In this document: positions 57,001 through 64,000 of the stretch, in pieces
How the letters are laid out: every line of letters begins with the position of its first letter
How positions within the stretch are numbered: the stretch's first letter is position 1
Source: Saccharina japonica
Taxonomy: Eukaryota; Sar; Phaeophyceae; Laminariales; Laminariaceae
Assembly (NCBI GenBank): GCA_008828725.1
Contig: MEHQ01001196.1
Coordinates: 894,745 to 958,744, forward strand
Length of the DNA: 64,000 bases
Direction of reading: 5' to 3'
The notes under the pieces: model-generated
The model's database searches: none
What the model was told of the DNA's origin: nothing
The model's input: only the letters and a program-made list of their open reading frames with translations
Made by a program: the position numbers and the translations under genes

Positions 57001-59461
57001 TCGTGTAGGGGACCTGGACCTGCCAGAAAGAAGAAGGAGGTATACCAGTAGCCGGGAGGAGGAGGAAGTAGATGCACAGATGTGCCCATGTGGCAAGGCC
57101 ATAGAGTAGAATTCACATAGTGGGAGAATGTGAAAGGTACAAGGAGGAAAGGGATGTGTTAGAGGAGATGAGAAAAATAGACGAGTGTGACATGGAGCAG
57201 TTTGGCACACTAAATAGTAGCGATAAAACGATCGCTATCTTAGGAGATAGATGGTGGCCACAGGCGGCGAAACAGGAAGGGCATAAGATTAGCAAAAAGT
57301 TTCTTTGTAATATATGGAAACAGCGCATTGAGCGCCCAAGTGTTGGAGGTGTCTCTATTAGGAGTAGGAACGGTGCTCCGTCTCGAAAGGGGTGCGTGGT
57401 CAATGGTCAAATGACTAAGGCAAGCAACGAATGAGTACGCCCCCCCCCCTACCCCCTGCCACCCCCCCCCTCACTCGGCTCACGCTCTTCTACATACGTT
57501 GCTGCGCACGCGTGTGTCCCTTCCATGCTCCCACGTGTGGGCGTCGCGGGCTATGCTATCTCCAGCTGCAACTTATCGACACGATGATGCAAGGTGGGAA
57601 GACGCCCGCCGCGATCATCGCAGACATCCAGAACCTGGACAGCGTCCTGAAGAGCGGCAACAGGGCAGGCCCTGTGATGACCTTGAGCTCGGTCCACAGG
57701 TCTAAGGTGCGTACGGAGCGCCAAGTCAGCTGCAGCAGCCCTTTCGCTCGGTTGGCTTAAGGGGTAGGCGTTGCTGGAGAGGCTTCCCGTACGCCTCGTT
57801 CTAGACCCTTTGCCTGACCCTGCTCAGGGCAAGATGTGTCATGCTGTGCGTCGCAGGGCGGAGGGTGGGTCCATGAATGGATTTGCACCTCACGCCCTGA
57901 CCTGACTCTCCGTTTATATCGGTTGCATGGTGTGGCGTTCGGGATATTTTGTTGGTTTCGGATTACGTCTGTGTCCACGCTCATCGTTCAGATTCGTGTG
58001 TGACATGGTCGATCCCGCCGACTCCGTCCTGTTTTTGCGCACGTGTGGCAGGGGCTGGAGTTCGACACCGTGGTCCTAGCTAATGATTTCAAAATCACAA
58101 CGATGGCCGAGGGCCAGCCGGTTAACAAAGGCCTCGCCGCTAACGTGAGTTTGTGGAGGGGGCATCACGTGTGATGTACGGGCCGAGAGCCGTCGATTGA
58201 CTGAACCACCACGGAAATGTCATGCGGCAGACGTAGATAGGAATGGCTACCCTACACGCCATCGTGAAGCGCATGGGGGGGGGGTATGTACGCCCAACGA
58301 TGTCAGCGAAGGCATAGTCACGGTATGTGTTTGTGTGTGCTACCTCGGACTTTAATCGATTTTCCAACCATGGCGAGGGCGTGCTGTGCATGAACAGGAA
58401 CAAGTCGAGGATTGATCGAACAGAGCTCCCGTAGCAGATACCTGGTATCGGTCTTCCTGCATGTCCCTTATAGCTGGATCGGGCAAGGGGGCTTGTTAAC
58501 TTGTGCGCCGAACGTAGGAGTGTGCAATGCGGTCTATATACCATGAGAGGGCAGGGAAGAGGGCTCCTAGTCGCCCACCCTGCCCTCAAAGACTAAATAG
58601 TGCAATACGACAACCGTGGTGTGTATGAGTTGTTCCCGTGCGACGTCCAAGCGCCGGCTGGTTTGCTTAGCAATAGCGTAGTCCGTCCTCCCGTGCGCCG
58701 TCCAAGCGCCGGCCGGTTTGCTTAGCATTAGCGTAGTCTGTCCTCCCCGTCGCTCACGCGCCGCACATGCCAACCGCGCGCGCGGCGGCAGGTGAATGTG
58801 AATACGGCGTGCGGATTACAATTTTGCCGCTCGTCTCGACTGAAGCCTGGACGTTAAGAGTGTTCCTTTCCCGCTGCGGCGCTGTTTTTTTGTCGTTTCT
58901 CCTTCCTGTACGTAAAGCACGGTTGCTGATGTATTCATGCTGCTGTACCTGGGTACCAGGCATTACACACGCCCACGAGTCCGCCAATCCGCGCCGACCG
59001 TCCTCCACGGGTCCCGAACCTGCGCGACACGGCTCGTCCGCCCGCCTACGTCTTGCGTTACGAGTGCCTCAATCCTCGCGTTCCCCTCCCCTCCCCGGAC
59101 CCGGCAGGCCAACCTCCTTTACGTGGCGATCACAAGAGCGAAACGGCTCCTCGTGCTCAACCCGGACCTTGCCAATCAGCTGTCGCTTCTGGGCATGTGG
59201 GACAGCCTGTCCGTGAGAGGGTCGGCGTTGGATGCAACCCTTGGCCTTCCCGGCCCGTGCTGTACATGCGGTGGCATAGTTCAAGCAGCCGCGGAGGGTG
59301 TGGCCGGTGGCAGCGACGTGCCGCTGCGGGACTGCATTGTGTACGCGGGGAGCATGTCGAAGGGTACTGTCTGTGAGACCTGCGTCAAAGGGGGTGGAGA
59401 AGGGGGGGAGCGGGAGAGTTACTTCCCGTACGCGGCCGAGCTGTTGCCTGAGACCGCGTGA
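45046..59461 (+). CDS. FBH1: F-box/UvrD-type DNA helicase (FBH1-like), complete gene, 13 exons
   Basis: Exons 45046-45615, 48325-49343, 49489-49912, 50516-50695, 51659-52036, 52375-52449, 53042-53158, 53433-53509, 54456-54549, 55814-55960, 57566-57706, 58052-58144, 59108-59461; 1222 aa, every phase agrees. Residues 1-150 are an N-terminal region of unknown family (GDDPGHLHWGG, FGADQIGQLPESLAK). About 180-225 is a weak F-box (IIERLSARDIFGQARRVDKA) across intron 1, then an Ala/Pro-rich linker. The SF1A helicase set is complete: LTPEQQ, Walker A AFAGTGKT (645-652), LDEAQD (827-832), GDPHQTIYGWNGA, LTQVFRFG, YTFLARTNAG, SSVHRSKGLEFDTVVLANDF (1068-1087), NLLYVAITRAKR (1107-1118). A Cys cluster (CCTC, CETC) ends the protein. 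FBH1 proteins unwind DNA 3'-5', restrain Rad51 and join SCF ubiquitin ligases. Intron 8 is GC-AG. The F-box assignment is the uncertain part. Confidence 0.93.
45900..46690. repeat. AGTACTGC palindrome-rich minisatellite in helicase intron 1
   Basis: Dozens of degenerate copies of words such as GAGTACTGCGAGTACTGG and AATACTGCGAGTA over about 800 bp, spaced irregularly (about 25-50 bp). Both strands look alike because the core is near-palindromic. An irregular 100-bp non-repetitive island lies at about 46280-46390. Long open frames here are repeat artefacts. Confidence 0.88.
47098..47375. repeat. GATC-rich dispersed element, copy 2
   Basis: Block order as in copy 1: GATCTGTATGATCTACG, CCGTATAACCGGCATGACGT, ACAGATCCTGCACAGCATCT, AACGGCAGGTCAG, then a TATCTGTAGATGATCTA array. 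It lies in intron 1 of the helicase gene. Confidence 0.82.
47740..47975. repeat. GATC-rich dispersed element, copy 3
   Basis: GACAGATAGATCCCTGAT at the left and TATCTGTAGATGATCTGTCG at the right are inverted relatives, so the family probably has GACAGAT-type terminal inverted repeats. Internal blocks as in copies 1, 2 and 4. Confidence 0.82.
48085..48183 (-). mobile_element. piggyBac-like MITE, family P, copy 7
   Basis: TTAACCCTTTTCCGTTTTGC at the left, GCCCTGAACGGGTTATAA at the right, core CTAATTCCAAGTTATTTGTC. It lies about 140 bp before exon 2 of the helicase gene. Confidence 0.82.
50430..50535 (+). repeat. Tandem duplication across the exon-4 acceptor
   Basis: GCATCCCCGCAGTTGAATAA at about 50437 and GCTTTCCCGCAGTTCAACAA at 50504 are diverged copies, about 67 bp apart, of the splice acceptor plus the start of exon 4. 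The downstream copy is used, because only it continues in frame into the helicase motif. The upstream copy would change the frame or residues. Confidence 0.82.
51391..51590. repeat. DR7 dispersed repeat in helicase intron 4
   Basis: It contains GCAATGTCTGCCTGGTCGGT, TCCCGGCATTGCAGGGATGC, GGTCTATGGTCATACGACTA and CATGCATGACATGAGTAC, the most complete DR7 copy. A second partial copy follows at 51560. Confidence 0.82.
53690..53935. repeat. Dispersed repeat DR8, copy 2 (inverted relative to copy 1)
   Basis: It is the reverse complement of 26105-26300 over about 190 bp, including CCTTCCCCTAGATTGTA, TCAAGGTCACACACCCAAGG and CCACAACCACACAAAAGAGA. It lies in the GC-AG intron of the helicase gene. 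Confidence 0.8.
54024..54112 (+). mobile_element. piggyBac-like MITE, family P, copy 8
   Basis: CAACCCCTTGAAAACTGATC at the left and TATAGTTCTGAATGGGTTAA at the right, core AAACTACTTGGAATTAGTGT. It is very close to copy 2. A single-copy satellite relative (CTACCCAATAAGGCATGTGC) follows at 54118-54170. Confidence 0.85.
54690..54915. repeat. GATC-rich dispersed element, copy 4
   Basis: TGATCTGTATGATTTGTATG, GGGAGCCGTATAATCTGCAT, CACAGATCCTACACAGCATC, AACGGCAGGTCAGG and a GATGATCTAGATCATG end. It lies in intron 9 of the helicase gene. Confidence 0.82.
54916..55813. other. Rest of helicase intron 9
   Basis: No exon is recognised. Near 55600-55720 two C-rich words are repeated (GGGGGCAGACCCCCCCCTCC and GGGCGGCAGACCCCCCCCCC), a local duplication of about 65 bp. 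Confidence 0.45.
56594..57434 (+). mobile_element. 3' fragment of a LINE (non-LTR retrotransposon) ORF in helicase intron 10
   Basis: An A-rich coding strand, unlike the surrounding intron, reads as a Lys/Arg/Glu-rich protein end (RAELGMYPLKTNRDVRKLKW ... MYGGLREGIGMKRYLHGPMD), then a Cys/His motif of the form C-P-C-G ... H-I-V-G-E-C-E-R-Y-K-E-E-R spread over two frames. This pattern is usual just after the reverse transcriptase of LINEs. The polymerase domain itself is not in the window, so the copy is 5'-truncated. It is broken across frames and inactive. The LINE clade was not determined, and a link with the SINE tail could not be tested. Confidence 0.7.
58610..58745. repeat. Tandem duplication, about 58-bp unit, in helicase intron 12
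   Basis: CGTCCAAGCGCCGGCTGGTTTGC then AGCAATAGCGTAGTCCGTCC is repeated once with few changes, starting at about 58645 and 58700. Confidence 0.85.
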
Positions 59462-59483
59462 GCTGTTGCCTGAGACCGCGTGA
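59440..59483 (+). repeat. 22-bp duplication at the helicase stop codon
   Basis: GAGCTGTTGCCTGAGACCGC plus GT occurs twice in direct succession. The TGA at 59459 arises at the junction and the second copy lies in the 3' untranslated region. Before duplication the same reading would have ended at the same residues, so the protein end is unchanged. Confidence 0.93.
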
Positions 59484-61507
59484 ATCGGTGCGACAGAGCG
59501 CCTGCGCACAGGCGGCCCTATATGTATCGCCAAGCGTCTCCCTGTGTCTAGAATGTGTTTACTATAAGAGTAGCGTGGTACGATGTGAAGACGTCGCAGA
59601 TAGAAATGTGCAGTAGAAGTCGTTAAATAGTGTTGGGTTCCGCGCGCTTCCTGTGCCATGGAGGAGGTCCTTGTTCAAGTAGTTACAGTAGTCGACGGAG
59701 CTCGCCGTTCATAGTCACCTGCCCGACTCGTGGGTATTGTCTTGTCTTGGTTTGTAATATTGTATAAACAGTTCGTGCGAAAGTTTTATTGGGATAACTG
59801 TGTGACATAGTCATGGGCTTAGCACGACATGTAGCGAGGCGGCCGTATTTCGGCCATAGGGGACAAAACATCATTTTTTGGGGCTCTTTTTATATTGAGG
59901 ATCCACGGCAAACGATTTTCATAGGAGTACGTGTTGATACCGTGTCGGCGGCAAAATTCGCAAACAAACGCCGACCGGGGGAAGACTCATACCAATATAC
60001 CTGGTGCTACCTGGTATACAGCAGGTTTTCGTTTACTCAGGGACCAGATCACCCGCCACTACGAATAGCAATTTTCCTTATATTCGTGTCATCCGCTTGT
60101 TTTTTTTTAATGTTTTTCCTGTTATTTAGCGAGCGGTAGACCTTTTTACGCTACGAGGTGGTGGGTGGGGTTTTCCATTTCCTTTGCAGCGTGGACAGGA
60201 CGGGGTTGTTTTCGTACTCCCTTGTAGATCTGTCTGCAGTAGTTATGTTGAGTGTTCGTTGGAGAGAGAGGTGCTGTTCCCTTTTAGTTTTCAGATTTTG
60301 TTTGTGATCTTCGATGTGTGCAGTAAGTAGTAGTTAAATAGAACAGTACGCCGTTTTCGATCAAGGAGACGTTGACGTTGTTACCCTTCGAGACAATCCA
60401 AGGTTTTCCTAAACGCGGATGGTTGTAAAAATTGATGAGTGAGGAAAACTGCGCTGTCCGTCTGATTTCACTCCGAACCGCTGGCAAGACTGCCGGCGAA
60501 GGTCAGACAGACGTATGTACCAGCAATAATTCGATCATAGGTCTGCTTAGGATAACTGAAGACACCCACCAGTTTTGCTGCGTGTAGTGCGCACAGCAGC
60601 AGCAGTTCTCCAGTCTGTGACTGGAGTGGTCATTTGGAAATCCCAAAAGTGACCCCAGATTATCAAGTGAAAAAGAAACCGGAAAAGTGGCCCCCAGAAA
60701 ACACACACACTTGAAGGAAAAGCAGCCAGGGGTACCCCTCCCCCTCCCGGGCGGCTGAAAGATGCATTTGACTTGGAAATAGTCCGTGCAACAACAACTA
60801 ACTGCTGTCTTCTTCCTGTCTTTCGACAACAAAAAAACAGCACTCTTAGGAAGCAGCCAGCCCCCCCCCCCCCCCCCCCCCCCCCCCCTGGCCATCGATT
60901 TTTCACTCTAAACACGAATTACGGAGCTCGGCGAGAATCTCTTGGTACCCGTTACGCGGTCTCCTCGGTTCATGGGATTTCACGGTATCCCACCGAGCCG
61001 CGGTATCTGTCGCACTACTCACTACTGCTGTATGTACAAGCGCGTAGTATTAATAGCATTCAATAGCAATCACCCGGTCGTTCGGTATCCGCGCGGCCTT
61101 GGAGTGCCCACTATTAACTATGACAACATTTGAACGTCAGTCAAACCGGTCGAACGCGCCGTCGGCCGCTCGATCGACCGTCGATCGCCCGTTCGCTCGG
61201 TAATTTGTTGGTGGCTTGGCCCGCCTTCGTCGATCGTCCACCGTCGCCCGCTCGGTCGCTCTGTCCTTCGATCGCGCCATCGCTCGCGCGCCGCCGCTCT
61301 CGTTTACGTGTACACGTGTACTACTATGCAACCATACCTGGTACTAAGGTATTCATTATTCTTTGTAGTAGGTAGAGGTTGTCGACTCCCCTGGATACTG
61401 CTGTATACTGGATATTGGATACTATCCGGGGCCAACAGCAGTCAACAGGCGGACGATACTTGATGAAGAAATCTGAGCATGAACACGAGACTGTGAGGTG
61501 TGCGTAA
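59484..61507. other. Spacer between the two helicase genes
   Basis: About 2 kb. It includes a 28-base C run (60861-60888), a CGATCG/GTCGAT-rich stretch (61150-61290) and several TACCTGGTA motifs (59997-60015, 61327). No gene is supported. The minus frame over 60503-60915 is an artefact of the C run. Confidence 0.5.
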
Positions 61508-61521
61508 ATTGGCCAATCAAA
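61508..61521 (+). promoter_or_regulatory. CCAAT box of helicase copy 2
   Basis: ATTGGCCAATCAAA, counterpart of the site at 44897, about 151 bp before the ATG at 61668. Confidence 0.65.
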
Positions 61522-61667
61522 TCCCTTGGTCGAGCATTTTTCGTAGATCGCTCGCGGCTCTCCGCTCCCGCTCGCGGAGAAGGCGGCCGATGAGAGCAGG
61601 GCAGAGGGCAGGGCAGTGCAGCCAGCACTTCGGGTCGAACTCTCGCCGAAGACAAGGCACGACGCCG

Positions 61668-63560
61668 ATGGAAAACTCTCGGCTTGCCTCGCAAGAGCAG
61701 CGCCAAGCGCCGAGGTGTCCCCTTCAAGCGCGGAGGAGTCCTTTCGCGGACGTCGCAGAACCCTTCAACATCGAATGTTCCCTTGTTCGAGTTTTCGTCG
61801 CAGCTGAGATCGGCGACGACCCGGGCCACCTCCACTGGGGGGGGAGGGGGCAAAGGAAGGTGGTGGTCATCTTCGGCACGGACCAGATCGGCCAGCTGCC
61901 AGAATCCCTGGCCAAGCTGGTGCTGCCGCTGCTACAAACTCCGGATGTTGTCAAGTTCTCGGTGCGGCCTGGTTCGCGCATGACCTCAATCGGTAGGCTT
62001 GGCTCCGAACCAACAACAGCAGCAGGAGCACCAACAACAGCACCAGCAGCAACAGCAGCAACAGCAGCGACAGCAGCGACAGCAGCACCAGCACCGGCGG
62101 CAAATCCTGGAGTAGTCAGCACGGTCGATATATCGGTGCAGCCGCTCGAGCGATCGCTGTTGGAGCCGCACACGGAGGAGGTGCGAAGGCTAGCTGAGTG
62201 GCATCCTGTGGCCTGGCGGCGGCGAGAGCGCAGCAGGGCCTCGGTTTCCGACGTCGATGCGGCGAGTCCCCCGGCGCGGGCAGATTCGGTAAGAGCTCGG
62301 ACGACGCCGCCGGTTTCCGAGGAAACACGAGTACCAGCAACGAGTGCCCCCGAGGGGGCAGGTTCAGTCAGAGTTCGGACGATGCCTCCCGTTTCCGATG
62401 TGAATGCACTTACCGTGGTGAGTAAAAACGTATTGACAGATATTGGTTGGGTTGCTTGGACCATTTTATACTGTAATAACAAAATTAAAATAGTAATAGT
62501 CTAATTTTTCCCGCGCAGGCGCATGTACCGCTGCAGTCTATATACGAGTGTACCAGCAGTATCATGGAGTGATATTATTGGGAATCAGGAATCATGAATG
62601 GGGTTTTCCAACGGAGCAGGGCGCGGCGCGGGATGCGGGGTGGCTTCACCCCTCCTCGCACCCCACTCCGGACCGGACGATCAACATAAAATACATGTAA
62701 TGCCGCGTGCTTTCTGGATGTGTAACCCCCGTATATGGCAGGAGTACGGCAGTAACGGCAGTAGTAGCAGGACAGCAGCAGCAGCGCCATCAAAAAGAGT
62801 GCAGAACACGTATAATATGACACAACTATTAAGGGGAAACCATAGTAAATAAGACCAAGCCATAGTAAATATTGTTATTAATAGTACAAGTAGGGAAATA
62901 GAAATAAATATGTTTTTGTGGGTAACGTAGGTCCTATTTACTAGTATTTACTATAGCCCCCCGTAATAGCAATACTACTGCTGTCTACTACACAGCAGTA
63001 CGCGAGCAGACACGGGGGTTTGCTCGGGTCTGCGCCCCGCCCCGGGACGTACGATCAACACAATACATGCATACAAGAGCGACCAGACTTGTCTGTCTGG
63101 ATGTGTAAAGCCTGTACAGTACAGCAGCAGCAACCGTACTGCATTCAGCAGGGCAACAGCAGCAGTTATTATTTAGAGTTCAGCACGGAAGGGTTGTTAA
63201 TGGGGCGGGATGCGGGGCGAGGCTCGTCGGTTCTTGGACCGCTCACGCGCACACACTGTCCGCAGGGGACATGACATACCTCTACGTTCTCCGCAGAAGG
63301 GGCGAAGCGAAGAGGCTCAAATCAGAAACATCGATCCCGAACTACCCCGTAGTTTTTCACATTATGAAAGCCTCTCCTTCGCCTACGTATGATATATACG
63401 CACACATATATCGTGATATTTTAAAGCTGCACTACTTACATAGATCGTGATATTTTAAAACTGCTCTACTTCTGTCTCTCCTCGCCTGTCGGACCTGGCG
63501 GCCTTCGATCTCATAAGGTTGGCCGCGCGTAGCTTTTGTACTGCTCGCTGCTGCAGTAGG

Positions 63561-63597
<37 letters not shown>

Positions 63598-64000
63598 ACG
63601 TATCATAGTCGTACTGCAGCAGTGCTTCTACGTGGCATTGTGGGATATGGCTTTGTTGCACTGCCGGCCTGCTGCTGTTGCTGCTGCTACAATCGCTGCA
63701 AGCGACATAATGCCCGCGAAAAAATAGCCGTCGTAAGGAGTCGAGAGCGACGTTGTCTGTCTTAGGCCACGAGTAAAACACCTTATGTAGCTGTTGCAGC
63801 CGGACTTCTCCACTGGTGTGTGCTTTTGATAGTCGAAGTCCTTGTAATGGATCTAACAAGATGGGGCCGAGCTTGAGCGGTTTCGTTTTCAGCAGAGTAC
63901 GGAAAACCCCTATATAGTGCTTTTGCGACAGTTGCCGGATGTTTTCATGTAAGTGACGAAAACAAAACTTGATCTTCTCTTCGCGCAGATCATGGACAGA
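61668..64000 (+). CDS. Second F-box/UvrD-type helicase gene (paralogue), 5' part only
   Basis: Exon 1 is 61668-62417 (250 aa, phase 0, donor GTG/GTGAGT). Exon 2 begins at 63989 after TCGCGCAG and reads IMDR before the window ends. Exon 1 aligns with copy 1 from the ATG (MENSRLASQEQRQAPRCPLQ against MERSGFTPRKKRQAPRSPLQ) through GDDPGHLHWGG, FGTDQIGQLPESLAK, VKFSV and VQPLERS. It differs by a longer Ala/Thr/Pro tract from CAG/ACA repeats and by an extra Ser/Pro/Arg segment with an internal duplication (SVRARTTPPVS, SVRVRTMPPVS). The end of intron 1 (GCAGAGTACGGAAAA, TTGCCGGAT, GACGAAAA) is also shared with copy 1 at about 48200-48320. The helicase domain should lie beyond the window edge. Intactness cannot be judged. 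Confidence 0.88.
62580..63250. repeat. Repeat pair around a MITE in paralogue intron 1
   Basis: 62610-62770 and 63010-63215 share CGATCAACA-ACATG, CTGGATGTGTAA and GGGATGCGGGG blocks, a diverged direct repeat of about 400 bp spacing with the TTACGGG MITE between. Confidence 0.6.
62828..62968. mobile_element. TTACGGG-family MITE, 141 bp
   Basis: The left end AAGGGGAAACCATAGTAAAT and the right end, read in reverse as TATTACGGGGGGCTATAGTA, match the termini of 15236-15353 and 1462-3477. A second CATAGTAAAT word near the left end suggests a small internal duplication. Confidence 0.8.
63385..63475. repeat. 43-bp tandem duplication
   Basis: ATCGTGATATTTTAAAGCTG and ATCGTGATATTTTAAAACTG, each followed by C-CTACTT, lie about 44 bp apart. 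Confidence 0.85.
63562..63597. repeat. (CTG)12 microsatellite in paralogue intron 1
   Basis: Twelve uninterrupted GCT/CTG units, with shorter CTG runs at 63670-63690. Confidence 0.97.

Noticed and set aside
56410-57210. 266-codon minus-strand open frame
   Set aside because: It is the antisense shadow of the LINE fragment and its Ser/Phe/Leu-rich product reflects a purine-rich opposite strand.
1-64000. Endogenous virus or LTR element
   Set aside because: No long terminal direct repeats, capsid, protease, integrase or envelope-like products were recognised in any frame.

Overview
The window is nuclear DNA of a photosynthetic eukaryote, most likely a stramenopile alga of the brown-algal kind. 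This is inferred from three things. A plastid lipid-associated (PAP/fibrillin) protein begins with a signal peptide followed by an A-F-V-P motif, the usual address for a secondary red-type plastid. Small GC-rich exons are separated by long GT-AG introns (145 to 2709 bp) packed with repeats. A fragment encodes 22-residue FNIP-type repeats. No bacterial operon, rRNA gene, true tRNA gene, CRISPR array or recognisable virus was seen.

Layout. 1-15.4 kb is a gene-poor repeat graveyard: a tRNA-derived SINE family (nine copies in the window), a 2-kb inverted-repeat element carrying a CGGGATT minisatellite, a 23-bp satellite, interstitial CCCTAA repeats, and a hAT-like element (8988-10126) with a near-perfect 8-bp target duplication that carries an FNIP-repeat gene fragment. 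15.5-17.3 kb holds the 3' part of an unidentified gene (+, three phase-matched exons). 18.7-20.1 kb has a single-pass membrane protein exon and weaker exon candidates. 24.65-31.22 kb is a complete seven-exon PAP/fibrillin gene (-, 288 aa). It is divergent from a three-exon coiled-coil gene (+, 31.92-36.01 kb, 170 aa). 37.8-38.8 kb holds two exons of an SH3-like protein (+). 41.3-43.2 kb is a fold-back element filled with AGCT-rich 42-bp satellite, followed by GGGTACCC and AGTACT palindrome-rich repeats.

The right third is dominated by a tandem pair of F-box/UvrD-type DNA helicase genes. Copy 1 (45046-59461, + strand) has 13 exons whose phases all agree and encodes 1222 aa: a conserved N-terminal region of unknown family, a weak F-box split by intron 1, an Ala/Pro-rich linker, a complete SF1A helicase motif set and a C-terminal cysteine cluster. 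Copy 2 starts at 61668. Its first exon is complete and its second begins 12 bases before the window ends. The two copies share a CCAAT box at the same distance from the start codon and a homologous end of intron 1.

Introns and spacers hold many short non-autonomous elements: a piggyBac-like MITE with TTAA-type ends (eight copies), a TTACGGG-ended family, a GATC-rich family, a 250-bp GTATCAC-ended family, and two over-represented micro-palindromes (CTATTAATAG and TACCWGGTA). All boundaries come from reading by eye. Exon joins were accepted only when reading phase, splice signals and protein motif continuity agreed.
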